Assembly (NCBI RefSeq): GCF_030936135.1
Contig: NC_082595.1
Span: 24,069,930-24,133,929 of the forward strand
Direction: 5' to 3'
Length of the DNA: 64,000 bases
Source of the DNA: Gavia stellata
Lineage: Eukaryota > Chordata > Aves > Gaviiformes > Gaviidae
Shown here piece after piece: positions 43,601-54,324 of this stretch. Positions within the stretch are counted from its first letter, which is position 1; the number at the start of each line of letters is the position of its first letter. Below the pieces are notes generated by a model, which had not been told where the DNA came from, did no database searches, and was given only the letters and a program-made list of their open reading frames with translations. The translations under genes were made by a program, and so were the position numbers.

Positions 43601-43918
43601 AGGCTTCTCCTCCAGCTGGGGGTCCATATGGACATTTGCAGACCTCCTCTCAGTCTCACTTTCCTTACAGGTTGGGGTACAGTCTCCACTGTTCATATTC
43701 TCATTATTATTGATGTTGTCCTGCTCACCTTTATCCTGTTGTCCCATAGCAATGCTACTACTGGTCAGAACCTCATTCCCATCGTTATCAAGTTGATTTT
43801 CATTTTCATCAGCTGAAGAAACCAAATGAGATACCAAACTTTCCACCCTATAGTCAGCAGGAAGACTGTCCTTCGAGTCTATCTGTAGATCATTTGATGG
43901 AAATTCTCTGTCATCCAT
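10407..43918 (-). CDS. CNST: Consortin (connexin-sorting, PP1-binding membrane protein), complete coding region over ten exons
   Basis: Spliced minus-strand coding exons are 43918-43531, 36791-36592, 32027-31997, 29420-29334, 28861-28747, 26185-26164, 25986-25890, 20986-20109, 12435-12300 and 10612-10407. All junctions are GT-AG, phases agree throughout, and the total is 2160 nt (719 residues plus stop; human about 725). Domains in order: acidic, Asn-rich N-terminus with a basic GKRSPRSK patch near 115-122; a TPR-like helical segment at about 168-235 (LCLHQIAETYFQ, EKAVKFIQLERLYHEQ); a long disordered acidic middle (314-606); SILK at 615-618 and RVRF at 639-642 (PP1 docking); one membrane span at about 659-681; a short tail ending HWIAFS. 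From family knowledge, consortin is a trans-Golgi protein that binds connexins and GGA adaptors and promotes connexin delivery to the plasma membrane; human CNST is also called PPP1R64. The start at 43918 gives MDDREF, matching the human MDD start. It is divergent from TFB2M. Confidence 0.97.
10613..12299 (-). other. CNST: CNST intron before the last coding exon
   Basis: AT-rich intron of about 1.7 kb. A 62-codon open frame at 11358-11170 has an acceptor-like CCGTGATGCAG, but the phase would give an immediate stop. I see no repeat family. Confidence 0.85.
12300..12435 (-). CDS. CNST: CNST coding exon 9 with PP1-docking motifs (residues 607-651)
   Basis: It is a 136-nt exon with acceptor CTGATAG and donor CCAAG followed by GTAATT. 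It encodes EGLVSILKKR at 611-620 and KRRVRFQEMED at 637-647, nearly identical to human. SILK followed about 20 residues later by RVxF is the classic paired docking signature for protein phosphatase 1. Confidence 0.96.
12436..20108 (-). other. CNST: CNST intron of about 7.7 kb
   Basis: It is mostly AT-rich single-copy-looking sequence. A T16 run is at 17780-17795. A GC-richer patch at about 14510-14640 matches no family I know. No exon or clear transposon is seen. Confidence 0.8.
20109..20986 (-). CDS. CNST: CNST coding exon 8, large central exon (residues 314-606)
   Basis: This 878-nt exon has acceptor CACTTAG and donor GCTGAG followed by GTAAAT. It encodes the long, low-hydrophobicity, Ser/Glu/Asp-rich middle of consortin. 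Anchors shared with human are AGKDHMEE, HTQS, RIEIAE and SLDELARR (human SLDDLAKR). A DRNLL sequence at residues 454-458 fits the DxxLL pattern bound by GGA VHS domains. The open frame continues upstream into intron by chance. Confidence 0.96.
24101..24638 (-). mobile_element. Solo LTR of an endogenous retrovirus, minus orientation
   Basis: A 530-bp element (24105-24634) begins TG and ends CA and is flanked by the 4-bp direct repeat GTCT (24101-24104 and 24635-24638). Read on the minus strand it starts TGTTACAGGGCATCTTGAG and, near its 3' end, has CACCCGGCGCCGCAAGAAAC, where AAGAAA sits where the poly(A) signal AATAAA is expected. I recall this layout from avian ERV LTRs. No retroviral genes flank it, so it is a recombined solo LTR. 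It sits in a CNST intron in the sense orientation. Confidence 0.75.
25037..25105 (-). mobile_element. Short CR1 3'-end fragment
   Basis: The sequence TAGGTTGAAAGGAACCTCC followed by GGTCACTTAGGCCAACTCCC is the reverse complement of a CR1 tail. Only about 70 bp remain. Confidence 0.65.
25890..25986 (-). CDS. CNST: CNST coding exon 7 (residues 282-313)
   Basis: It is a 97-nt exon with acceptor TTTTACAG and donor ATCAG followed by GTATGT. It encodes LVAAENTWESGCSLQL and a charged stretch KNLKEREAAAFKS, aligned with human IAAVEKSQERKCSTQL. It is poorly conserved, as expected at the edge of the disordered middle. Confidence 0.92.
26164..26185 (-). CDS. CNST: CNST coding exon 6, 22-nt microexon
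   Basis: It is only 22 nt. The acceptor is GCTACAG, the donor AAG followed by GTAAGC. It completes a Gln codon and adds PQASTNK, occupying the place of human PLLSKHK. Phase in is 2 and phase out is 0, which is needed to join exon 5 to exon 7, so frame consistency and homology support it despite its size. Confidence 0.9.
26186..28746 (-). other. CNST: CNST intron of about 2.6 kb
   Basis: AT-rich, with a GC-richer patch at about 27330-27620. I see no exon, repeat family or motif that I can support. Confidence 0.75.
28747..28861 (-). CDS. CNST: CNST coding exon 5 (residues 236-273)
   Basis: It is a 115-nt exon with acceptor TTTAG and donor CAACA followed by GTAAGT. It encodes ERKWKTAIPSPVTTLRNS, then a Glu-rich helix and LERLTRVCSSHQ. 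It follows human consortin (WKTV, TALRNS, ERLTKICATHQ) closely. Confidence 0.95.
28862..29333 (-). other. CNST: Short CNST intron
   Basis: 472-bp AT-rich intron between two conserved exons. Nothing else is seen in it. Confidence 0.9.
29334..29420 (-). CDS. CNST: CNST coding exon 4 (residues 207-235)
   Basis: It is an 87-nt exon with acceptor CATTCAG and donor TGGG followed by GTGAGT. It encodes EKAVKFIQLERLYHEQ and LLANLSSIQERW, nearly identical to human consortin. This is an amphipathic helical pair of the TPR-like segment. Confidence 0.96.
29421..31996 (-). other. CNST: CNST intron with two exon-like 36-nt intervals
   Basis: About 2.6 kb. It contains two intervals with good splice borders, 31207-31172 and 29708-29673, treated under findings. 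There is no recognisable transposon. Confidence 0.8.
31997..32027 (-). CDS. CNST: CNST coding exon 3, 31-nt microexon
   Basis: It is a 31-nt exon (phase 0 to 1) encoding IAETYFQEEE plus the first base of a Tyr codon. The acceptor is TTTTGCAG and the donor is GAAT followed by GTATCC. Human consortin reads IAESYFQEED-Y here, so the exon and its split codon are supported by protein homology. It is too short to appear as an ORF. Confidence 0.95.
32028..36591 (-). other. CNST: CNST intron of about 4.6 kb
   Basis: It contains a 13-bp perfect inverted repeat (32638-32650 and 32658-32670, spacer 7) in a very AT-rich stretch and a MIR fragment at 35385. The rest is featureless. Confidence 0.8.
35385..35488 (+). 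repeat. MIR-type SINE fragment
   Basis: GATTCTGTTCTCAGTTCTGT, GTATGACTTTCAAAAGGTTG and TTGGCTTCCTCATCTAAAAAG follow the forward MIR core through the tttcctcatctgtaaaatg block. Confidence 0.65.
36592..36791 (-). CDS. CNST: CNST coding exon 2 (residues 130-196)
   Basis: It is 200 nt. The acceptor TTTAAAG precedes GAATTCC and the donor is CATCAG followed by GTACTT. It starts with two bases of a split Gly codon and ends in phase 0. The second half encodes LQSLFSLLREEVEQMDSK and LPLCLHQ, the most conserved part of the N-terminal half of consortin and the first helices of the TPR-like segment. Confidence 0.96.
36792..43530 (-). other. CNST: CNST intron of about 6.7 kb
   Basis: It holds the eroded CR1/L3-like copy at 37215-38030 (antisense to CNST). 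At about 39430-39545 a segment with a B-box-like GGGTTCAAAT could be an old tRNA-derived SINE, but I cannot name it. The rest is AT-rich. Confidence 0.75.
37215..38030 (+). mobile_element. Eroded CR1/L3-like LINE with ORF1-esterase and ORF2-endonuclease traces
   Basis: In sequence order: a GDSIV-like stretch (GGGGGATTCTATTGTGGGG, near 37455) and VVIYVGNNDT (near 37570), which are the GDS and GTND blocks of the SGNH-esterase domain in CR1 ORF1. Next comes GGGLATYMKDN (near 37735), typical of ORF2 endonuclease. Last is EINYPYTGW (near 37940), a decayed GDFN block. All are on the plus strand with frameshifts and stops, so the copy is dead. Confidence 0.7.
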
Positions 43919-43968
43919 TAGAGCGTTACTTGTTGAACCACTTAATCTCCCGCCAAATATTTTTATAC
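43531..43968 (-). CDS. CNST: CNST exon with start codon (coding 43918-43531)
   Basis: The acceptor AG is at 43970-43969, followed by 50 nt of 5' UTR and the ATG at 43918-43916. Coding continues for 388 nt (129 codons plus one base) to the donor, which reads AAAG then GTACTTT. The encoded part is rich in Asp, Glu and Asn and contains ADENENQLDNDG, close to human consortin, then a basic run with GKRSPRSKRS before the splice. Confidence 0.95.
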
Positions 43969-45199
43969 CTAAAATATAAAACCAGGAGAAGCAGTTATAA
44001 TATGTATATTATAATGGATAAATAACCTTGTACTTAATGCCAGCCAATAAAGAATCCCATTAGCCAAGTGATGTAGTTTAAAAGTATGGGGAAATTCTTT
44101 CAAACAGTAATCCACCACCCCATTGTAAGTCTTAAAGTTTTTTGTATGTAGATACGCTTTGCTACCTATAAACTTGTATCTTTATCCAACTATAATTGGT
44201 TCCAGTTACCTGACCAATAGCACCGCTGATCTTTACAGCAGTGCTCACAGTGTTGCAGCTGAGGAAATGAGAAAAACAAAAAGATAAACAGAAACCACCC
44301 CCACCACCCCCCTTTAAATCTATGGCTAAACCAAAAGCATTCTTGTCACATAAGATCATAGTTTGCCCGAAATAAAAATAAACCAGGGAGGAATGAAAGC
44401 AGAACAACTTTTAATTCTGTCAGTGATGGTATCACATCAAACATACAGATAGATTAACTCTATTACAAGAATTAGAGGCAAGTAGAACATGTTTATTGAC
44501 TCAGATTGTCACTTTATTTTCAAGAAAACGTTCAATGTGTCCTCAGTATACACAGAAGCAGATGGTTTGTTAAGAAAACAACCTAATCCCCCACCTACCC
44601 TCAGCAGGGGTCAATTTTCCCTTTTTGTGAACATGCAACTCTAATCAATGCTGCAATTAGATGCATATTCGCAGGAAAAAAAGGGTAACTCTTACCAGCA
44701 GTTACACAGTACTTACACAGCACTGTTATTGTATCAGTTCCTCTCTTTAGCTTTTAGAAGCATGGCAATACTGATGGTTTAACATAGCAATTATACAGAT
44801 GAAATATAGCTCCATTATGTACAACTCACTAGATTTAGTTCACATATTTTAAATAGTGAAGCCAACAATCAGCAAGCACTCTTGTATTACAGAAGAGCTT
44901 AGACAAGCCTCCTACAGCAGCTTCCTTCCTATCCTTTCCTTTAAATGAAAAGGCATTTTAGGAAAACTGTCTTCACCAGGGTTTCTTCAGTTTTATGTCC
45001 TGGTATATACAACTGAAATAACTGAAATACACACTTGCTAAATATGCAAGATAATGTTTCATTTTACTTGCTAGAAGAAATCAAATTGCAGAAAAATGGA
45101 AAAAATGTCTTAGAGAATAAGTATGTTTTCCTTTATACACAGAAACATACTTGTGTTAAAGATTACTAAAAAGATTTTCCCAAAATTACCCCTCCACAA

Positions 45200-46006
45200 C
45201 CTTTTTGATTGCTAAAAGAACTTGGGGGGCGGGGGGGAGAGGGGGGAAATCACTCCTGTCTTAGAGAAGGACAAGAAGGAGGATTCATGGAGCTACAGGC
45301 TGCTCAGCCTCACCTCAATCCCTGGAAGGTTATACAGCAAGTAATCCTAGAAACCATTTTCAAACATACGAAGGACAAGAAGGTCATCAAGAGTAGTCAG
45401 CCTGGATTTATGATGGGTAAATAGTGCTTAACCAACTTGATAGGCTTTTACAAAGAGGCGACTGGCTCGGCAGAGGAGGGGAGAACAATGGATGCTGTTT
45501 ACCTTGACTTTGGTAAGGCTTTTGACACTGTTTCCAATAACATCCTCACAGACAAGCATACAAAGTACAGGTAAGATAAATAGACAGTGAGGAGTTCCAG
45601 GGAAGCATGCAGAAGGTGACAAGCCACCACCAGCTGGGCAACACAAAAGCAAAAGTCAACATCAACTAGGACAACTCCATCTCTGCTTCCAGCCTGAAGA
45701 ACTTGTTAACCATTTCCAGCCATACTAGTCTACCAAAAAATACTGTCTATCCTATAACATATAAACTGCACCAGGGGAGGTTTTGACTGGACATTGGGAA
45801 GCATTTCTTTACCAAGAGGGTCATCAAACACTGGAACAGGCTTCCTAGAGATGTGGTCAACGCCCCAAGCCTGTCAGTGTTTAAGAAGCATTTGGACAAT
45901 GCCTTTAATAACATGCTTTAACTTCTGGCCAGCCCTGAATTGGTCAGGCAGTTGGACTAGATGATTGTTGTAGGTCCCTTCCAACTGAAATATTCTATTT
46001 TATTCT
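45200..46006 (+). mobile_element. CR1 LINE: reverse transcriptase remnant plus 3' end
   Basis: 45250-45545 is a decayed RT start, including SQPGFMMGK and a frame with YLDFGKAFDTV. After a gap, 45760-46006 is a CR1 3' end: GACATTGGGAAGCATTTCTT, CACTGGAACAGGCTTCCTAG, GTTGGACTAGATGATTGTTG, then ATTCTATTTTATTCT. The copy has stops and deletions. It lies in the 5' intron of CNST. Confidence 0.88.
45224..45246 (+). other. G-rich tract at the 5' edge of a CR1 remnant
   Basis: G6-C-G7-AGA-G6. It can form a quadruplex if one long run is split. It abuts the CR1 RT fragment. Confidence 0.6.
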
Positions 46007-46439
46007 AGAAGAATAATGAATTGTACACTAGAGACACAAGTTGTATTTTCCTTTAGCAACCAAATAAGAGACTGCCTTTCCTTGAGCACCAGAAAGACAA
46101 AGAAGGAAACTCTAGAGGAGATACGTATCTGGAGAATGCATCTGTTCATTACGAGGACGCTCCTTTATCAAGCCCTTTTCTCTCAAGAGTTAAACACGAA
46201 ATGAAAGGTTAAAAGGAGGACAGAACTTTAATCAGACCAGAAAGAATCAGAACGAGAAGATATTCTTTACAGACACCCACATTATAGTTATGTTGATTTA
46301 TTGATGATAACTGTTCTAAAGCATTAAAAAAAAAAAATCCCAAACACCATATGAAACTTGAAAGATTCACTTCTTACTCTTCTTAGCACATGAAATAACT
46401 ACTGCTGCCCTCCCCAGCTCATAGATTAAATGATATATC

Positions 46440-46540
46440 AAACAAAAGAAGTTGAAGTAAATTGCCCAAAGCCAACGAGGAATTAGTTTTAACAGCAATA
46501 ATTAAATATCAGGCTGTCCTACCACCACACTCTTGCTTCT
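46440..46540 (-). repeat. Probable MIR-type SINE fragment
   Basis: GAAGTTGAAGTAAATTGCCC followed by AAAGCCAACGAGGAATTAG resembles reverse MIR (gaggttaagtaacttgcccaaggtca). Confidence 0.5.
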
Positions 46541-47843
46541 ATCAGTAGACAACAGTTTATCCTTTCAACAGCTATCACAGGGAACAGAAACATGAATGCA
46601 TTTGAACAAGGTGTTTCCTATTAGATTGTGCAAAATGAGGAAAAGATGCTTTTGACAAGTGACATTTTCTATAGAGGAAGCTAACATTTTGATAAAAAAA
46701 TATTTAACTCGTTTCCTTTTAACATATGGTTAAAACGATAGTCCCTCTCCAGCTGAGAGGCTGGAGAGCTTCTGCAGCTGGCACAGATCAACATTTCTTG
46801 GTTTATTGTTTGAAACTCAGTATTTCTCCAAATAAAAGTAGCCCTGAAAATCTATTCCTTTCTACAACCCTTACAACTCCTTAGAGAATGAAAAACCAGA
46901 AAGAGCTAATTCAAAGAATTATGAACAGTCTTGGCCTTGATCTTTTAAAAGGATTTTTTTTCCCCCAGACGAAACTTTTTTACCTTACTGCTTTTCAATG
47001 TTGCTATCTGCTATTCCTTTTGACTTTACCAAGGCACCAGGCAGATACCAAAGTGAAGCTAAATCCTATGAGAATAAACTTTAGCTCTGTCTAAAAACAC
47101 AAGCAGAAACACTTACTTACTTGTAAAAAAAAATGGAATTAAAACCACTTTTGAGTTGAACTATATTTAACAGACCATTAACATGCAGTTACTGTATTTA
47201 CTGTTTTGCCATTGAAATGAATTGTACATATAAACACCATGCTAAGAAAAAATGTTTCTTTCTTCCTAGGCACACCTTTCCTCCCTTCACTGGTTGCCCA
47301 AAATTGAAATAAAAGCTAACACTGAGAACTGTGCTGATCTCTGTTAAAAGGTGCTAATGAATGAAAGCGCTTCAGTTCCAGTTGCCACACAGATTCATGC
47401 AATTGGCATATATAATCATGGTGATTATAGCACAAATCAAAAACAAGATGGAAAATATTGCAAGTGGCTAAAAGACAAAGTCTGCATTGAAGAAATTAGT
47501 TGTATGTTTGTTTGCTTTAGGACAAACGGTATGTACATTACAGAAATACCATGGTACTCATGTCTATTTTAGGTCAATTTCAAAAAGCCCATGCTCTTCA
47601 GTGTTCTCTTTCATGTACTTCATATAACTTCATATAATTTCAACAACTTTTTCAGGCTCTGTATATACACAAAAATGAGCAGCTTTCTTCCATCTATCCT
47701 TACTAAGGAAACATAACCTTAAATACAGTTGTTTGGTTTGTATTCTGAAAAAAAGGGAGAAACTGGGATCCTTCCTGACCTGGCACAGACAAAATTTGAA
47801 GAGGGCATTAAAAAAACCAAGCCAAAACCACAAACAAATAACA

Positions 47844-47870
47844 CCCACCCCACACCCCCCCACCAAACCC
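47844..47870 (-). other. Second G-quadruplex-type tract, sense strand of CNST intron 1
   Basis: Plus-strand C-runs of 3, 4, 7 and 3 are separated by 1, 3 and 6 bases, so the minus strand fits a G3+ quadruplex pattern. Confidence 0.65.
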
Positions 47871-50800
47871 TCATACTAACACAGCTCCTCTATCCTGGAA
47901 AGCTGGTGGGTTTTGTGAATGTTTATTGAATATATAGCGTAGTATTTCATTTACTGATCCCGGAAGTATCTTACAGAACAGATCAAGATCATAACACCAT
48001 ATCTGCTGGCAAAAGGTTAAAAATGTTCTAACATTCAAAAAGTTTATGGCAAATCATTTTTTGTTCCATTTGACTGCATCCATATAGCTCCTCTGCCAAA
48101 GACACTGTTTTCCCTCTCTTATTCTCATGCCACTTAATTATTCTATGTTAATTAGGGAGATTTAAGTCTTAATTCTTTGAAAGTCAGTTTCCCCATTATA
48201 TCACCTATATTGCTCTATTCAAATTGAATGGGCGTTTCAGATTGGTTCCCAGTGTCACTTCTATTCAATCTTTTAATTAACTTTCATGATAAAAAACAAT
48301 AGCTATATAAAATCTGCAGTTAGAGGCAGTCATAAGTATTTTTGAGGATTTAATTCAAAATTAATTGTAGAAATAAGTGCTCCAAAAGGAATAACATGAA
48401 ATTCACTAAGACAAACAGAACACACCGTATCTTTAGAATAAATGAAGCACATCTATATGAAATAGGGATTAACGCGTCGTTCTATTCTGATGAAAAGCAT
48501 CTCAAAGGGATACCAAACAGAAGAATGACCATGAGTCCAAATGTTTTTTTCTCCCGAGATACAATACAGCAAGTGTTACAGGCACATGAGAATTCATTAT
48601 GTCCTACCAGACACTAATAAATTACAGATGTGTATTTTTGTTTTGTGCACAATCTATACAAAACAAGATGTACACAAATAAGAGAACCCAGATCATAGTG
48701 AGGGAAGAGTTTTAGAGAGGAAGGGACAGCACTATACATGGTAACAGTTATGCATCATAGAAAAGGTTGCCATATAAACAACCAAACAGGCTGTCTAGAG
48801 ATGTTGTAGAATCCTCATCCTTTTAAAGAGGAAATTAAGCAAGTCTCAGGTTTAAGGAGAAGTAAAAAATAGATAGTACCTAGGATTAAGGGAATTTAAT
48901 TTTCTTTATTGTTGGATGGTTTTTGTCTTTTTCTTTAAATACAAGCAGCATCTTGAGTCCTAGAGAAAACAAAATTCACACTGATTCTGTGAAAACGAAA
49001 CAGGATTTTTATTAAACCATTATCTTTACAGAGTTGGTGCTTCTACCACTAGAACAGAAAAGGAAAGTGGTAGAAACACTGAAATTTAAAGAATGACTAA
49101 ACCTAATCCATATATTCCTTAAAAAGAATAAATCTGTTGATTTTTCTCATAGCTGGTGTAAAGATAGTAACATTTAATGTGACCTTGTAATGTATCTCAT
49201 TTCATATTGATAAATAATCTTCTACAAATTAATACAATCCAACGTGAAAACTATCTTAGCCCGACAAAAATCAAAATATATACTGCAAATTCTTATTATT
49301 GCACATTAATTTCCGCATACAAGGCGGAACGTTGATCTCATTTTATGAACAATTACATTTACTACCAAAACGAAGATGCAGCAATGCAGGGGAAACTCTA
49401 GATAACAGAGTAGCTACATGGCACTATCTAAAAACTACATACAACATACCATTACGAGTTCATTAGCTTGAAAGAAAAAGGACAATGCCTACTATGCTGT
49501 TACAGAGGCTAATAAACAAAAAGCCCATATGTTCTTTTGAGAAGTGCAAGTGCAATTTCTCTACAACTGTTTGCTTCTTCTGCTGATATGGAAGCCAAGA
49601 TACACCTAAAGAAACCTGGAATATTACCACCAGATTGCTTCAGAGTGCCCTTGCCTCACCACAGCCAAAAAAAAAAACAAACACAGAGAAAAGTGCTAGT
49701 TGTTGAAGACGTACTTGAGCATCACAAAATTTGCTGCAAAAGGAAAGAGACAGCAGATAAAGACAGTAGGCAATTAATTTAGCTATAACCATCTCACAAA
49801 GCCAGACCACTTCCAGCTAGCAGAATTCTGCTCTGCATTGTGTTTTATGTGCAACACTTAATGGATGGAATGCTGCTGTTTCTAAAGAAAGGGAAATAAA
49901 AATATTTATGTCTATACTTCCATTATCCAACCTGACATCTCTGCAGAAAAAAATTACCATGCTGTTGTGCTGTCTTATAGCATGGACTCGTTAGTATTTA
50001 TCATTTCACAAAATAGTCTTACGTACAATCCCATTACTGGACAGCCTCACTATGAGAGAATCTCATTAACATTCTCCTGACTATTCAGTTTGCCCTATGT
50101 TCGGCTTTGAAAGTAGGGGTAAAAATATCTTTATATGTGTTTTCTGCTTCTGTGTCAGATACATGGTTTCGGAGGTCTATCTCTTCAAATGTGTTAAGTC
50201 TGCCGATCTCCAAGAAATATTCAGATGCAGGAGTGGTTTATCTCATTTCACTGAATTTACAAAAATGTCTGAGCATGAACACTTTGGTGGTTTGGCACTT
50301 TCTGACATTGAAGTGGCATTTCTCAAGTGGCAGCGGCATTCAAAGGCATAATGATCTTTACATCTATAAACAGCAGGAATAGCGAGGTTTTGAGAGGAAA
50401 TTCCACATGCTATTTTCAACTTCTAAGCTTCCTAGTCATACTGCTTATTCACAGCTTTAATAAGCAATGATAAACATATACTGCCAGGCATAATCCACTC
50501 TTCCACATTACTATAAAAATATGTTTCAGTCAACAGCCAAATACAAGATGTTTCTCTGGGAATAAATAGTATATTTTATTAGAACATATGACAGAGTTCA
50601 GATGAAAATTTCACACAAACAAGCTCTTTTTCATCACTCAAAATACACAATGATCAGTCCCCCAAGCATCTGAAAAGTTTTGAGTTTCAAGCTTCACTAG
50701 GACAAATTTCACTGAATGGTAGAAGAATAAAAGGGAACCTCAACATTTGACATCTTCACTTTTTGTTCTTGTCTGCAGCAAAACACCAGAACATATCTCA

Positions 50801-53800
50801 GGTAAGGGTAGAAAGGCAGTAGAATAGACTGTTTTAGGAGGATGGAGAACTCCCATCACTGCAGCACTTTTATAAGCAGTCTAGACAAACACGGGTCAGG
50901 AATAACCTTTGAGTAATGGGTCCTGCCTTGGGATGTACGAATCTCCTTTTAAGTCTTAGGAGGAGAATTAATTTACCTTTTCGATTTTTATATTTTCCTT
51001 CTAATTGAACAACTCCCAGATTGTTGTCACACTTCAGAACATATGCACAAGTTTGATTACAAAGTATAATGAAAATGAAAAACTTCCTACTAGACAAATT
51101 TATGCATCTTTTCTAGGATGGGTACTTTTTTCTTATGGGAAAAAAACCCCAACACCCAAACAGTCCTGCAAATCAGTACAGACTATTCTTATGAGAACTA
51201 AACAGCTCAGTTCATTCTTATCCAAATCTCTACCAGGACCTGAGAAAGCTGATATATCCTACCTCATAAGAAGTAGCTAAAAAATGCACAATGATCTAAA
51301 ATCCCTCAAGATCTCAGGTAATAACTTTAAACATATATGAAAAGGCAGAAATGACAGAATACAGTCCCTTGAAATGGAGATGCAAGAAGAACAAGGCAAT
51401 TATCTAAAAATTGCCCATCTGAAGAAACAAGAGTGTTCAAGACTTTCTGACAGTTGAATTTCATAGTGAGATTGAATTCCATAAATTTACACCTGAGGGA
51501 TGAGCAAGTTTTATAGCCCTCATCAATACAAAGAAAATTAGCATGGTCAAAATATTCAGTTAGGTCTTAAATCATATCAAGACCAGAAGCAACCACAAAT
51601 AGAATGGAAATCTGTCCATAAAATTTATGAAACAATTCTTGTCCCCAAGTATTACATACTTGCAGTCCCTTTGTTATCAGACCTGCAGATCCAACCGGAA
51701 GGTTAATTAAGAACAGAGCTAACTGTCAGAGCTTCAATAATTGTCATCATTAGAAAATTAGAATATCCAGCAGTTCTACCAAAATGTTGCATTAGTTGGT
51801 CTTATATTTCAGAAGGGAAGGATGGTCTAGTTTCTACATTATTCAGTGTCAGATACAAATGACTGAGATCAAATCCTTTCTTTGCTCTGAACCTCCTCCA
51901 TGAAGTTGGTCAAACTGTTTCATCATCTTTAATGCATTTCTTAATTACAAAATACTGCTTTATTTCACAGGGACGTAACAAAGATGAATACACGAAAAAG
52001 ACTGTGAAATAGAGATTTTGGTAAAGGGGACCATACAAGGACTGTAAAGAGGTATAAAACAGACACTTAAATTTGGTCAAGTTTTTTTGCCCTTTAATGC
52101 ATGAGTGAGAACTCAATCACTTATAAACCAGAAGGCCTATGTTAAACGAATCACAATCCCTCCAAATTCAATCACTGGTGTAACTTGATAGAAGTTAATG
52201 AAGCTGCGACCACTTAAAACCAATGGTGAATTTAGCCTTGAGCGCTGTTTCAACTCCCTCCTTTCCAACAGGAAGTTATTAAGGTAATTCATTTCAGCCC
52301 TAATTGTGTAAATAGATGCTGGCTATATGAGCAGTCTCTAATAACTTACACATACTTTCGATTAATAGATCTTGGAGAGGTTTTCTGAAGCACACAGTTA
52401 TCAGTTTTTCTATTAGAATTTGAATGTATGTTTGTAATAACTGAGCCTGTAAACAGATCTAATTTGTTTTAGATCAATTTTTCAGAAAACAAGGCCACTT
52501 TAAGTAGTAGTTTCCATTAAAAAAGCATCTTTCCATTAGAAAGTCCCAAATATCACAAACTTTAATAAAATTTAGCATCAGTGCTGTAAGAGGGTAAAAA
52601 CTAATTTCACTTAAAACCCAAACAGAGATAGTTTAAATGATACCAAAACAGGAGGAGAATTACAGCCTATAGAGACACTGAATGATTACTATTTCTCTCT
52701 GTACTAATAATGTAATGTAGGTCCAGCTGAAATGTTGGTCTAAGGCGGTAAAATCATCATGCCCTCACTTTGAGGCTAAAAGCACACAAAATTCCAAGAT
52801 TTAACCATTAGGAAAGAACCTCCAAAATGTATACTACTATTTTCCATATTATTTCAATGACATATTCATCAAGTGAACCTAAAAATCTTCCTAACATGTT
52901 CACATTACAAAGATAAAACAAATAACTAGGATTAGTTGGTTAGGTTTTTTTAAATCCCAAAGGTATTTTGAATTAATCTCTATTTGCCCTGCAGTGTAAT
53001 ATTATTTTTCCAAATGAAATAAAACAAGAAAATTAAATTAATCCCATGGATGGAGAAAAGCAGTGTTAAAGCTCACATTATAAGGCCACAAGTTAGCAAT
53101 TCAGTTTGGACAGATGGAGCAGTGTATTGGAACAACAGCAGAAAAAACTTCACACTCCTAAGCAACTCTGTTCCTAAAAAGCAAGTATGCAACACAACAA
53201 AATTTGTCTACGGAAATATTTGAAACATCATTTCTCCTCTACACTTTCCTTATAAGTTAGCAACACATTTTCAAAGACCTCACAGTTATACAGTAAGTAG
53301 ATAGGTAAAAAAGAGTAAAAAAATCTTTAGTGTGACAAGCTTTTGAGCAAGATAACACTGCCAAAGCGTTCAAAATAGACTTATGACAAGATATACACAC
53401 AAACACGGGCTAAGTGAATTTGAGAGTCAGCAGAATGTGCCCATCAGAATTCAATGAATAGGAATTCTGAGAGAAGTAAACAGAAGATGCACCTATTTGA
53501 ATGTTTTTACTCCTGCCCACAAAGGTTTAATAACACTTTTTTTTGCATGCACACGAAAAATATTTACAGTAAATTTAGTGCTGATTAAAGATGCCAGATT
53601 GATAGCCCTAGGGACTGAGTTTCTCTGTATACACAGAACAGATATAGCACAGAGTGAGAAAGTTTGTACCCCTGCCAAAATACCTTACAATACACAGCTT
53701 ATGCAACAGTCTTCACAGTACAGAACCCTTTGCCTCTCCACTGAAAACGTCAAAAATATTGCTGCTTAGTGTTCATTATAACGGAAAATAAGATGTAGAC

Positions 53801-54306
53801 ACTTATTAGCATCAGTAGGGACAGAATTCAACGCATCAGCTCATTTAAAAATGTTTATTTTTGTTCTGAATGGCTCTTTTGTCAGCTGTGAACTTTGCTG
53901 CAGTGTTTGTAAGGCTGCAAAGTCAATCTGCACCTGGTGTGAAAATGCTTTCCTGTTAAACAGTCTATTATCACAACAGAAAAATAGCAAAGGAGGAGTG
54001 GTTTAACATAATTTTTTTCCAAATATGCTTATATTAGCATACATGACCATACATCTAGTGCTCAGAAACAATCTCAAAGGAGAACTAACTTGATAGTTTC
54101 ACTTAATTGGTACCTGAGCACTCACTCTCCAGTGATCTGTGCAATTGATCTAGCCCACTTTTAATGGGCAGTAATTCCCTATTAATCAGGTTTTGAGTGC
54201 TGGACTGGAAGCTACATTGTCACATGGAGCTGGCGGGCCTCCAAGGAACCTTGGATTCTTATTTCCCTTACTACTAATAGCTTGGCCAAACAGCAAAAAA
54301 ACTCCA

Positions 54307-54324
54307 CCCACCCACCCCACCCCC
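54307..54324 (-). other. G-quadruplex-forming tract, sense strand of CNST intron 1
   Basis: On the minus strand the tract is G5-T-G4-T-G3-T-G3, four G-runs with single-base loops. It is on the non-template strand of CNST. Confidence 0.85.
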
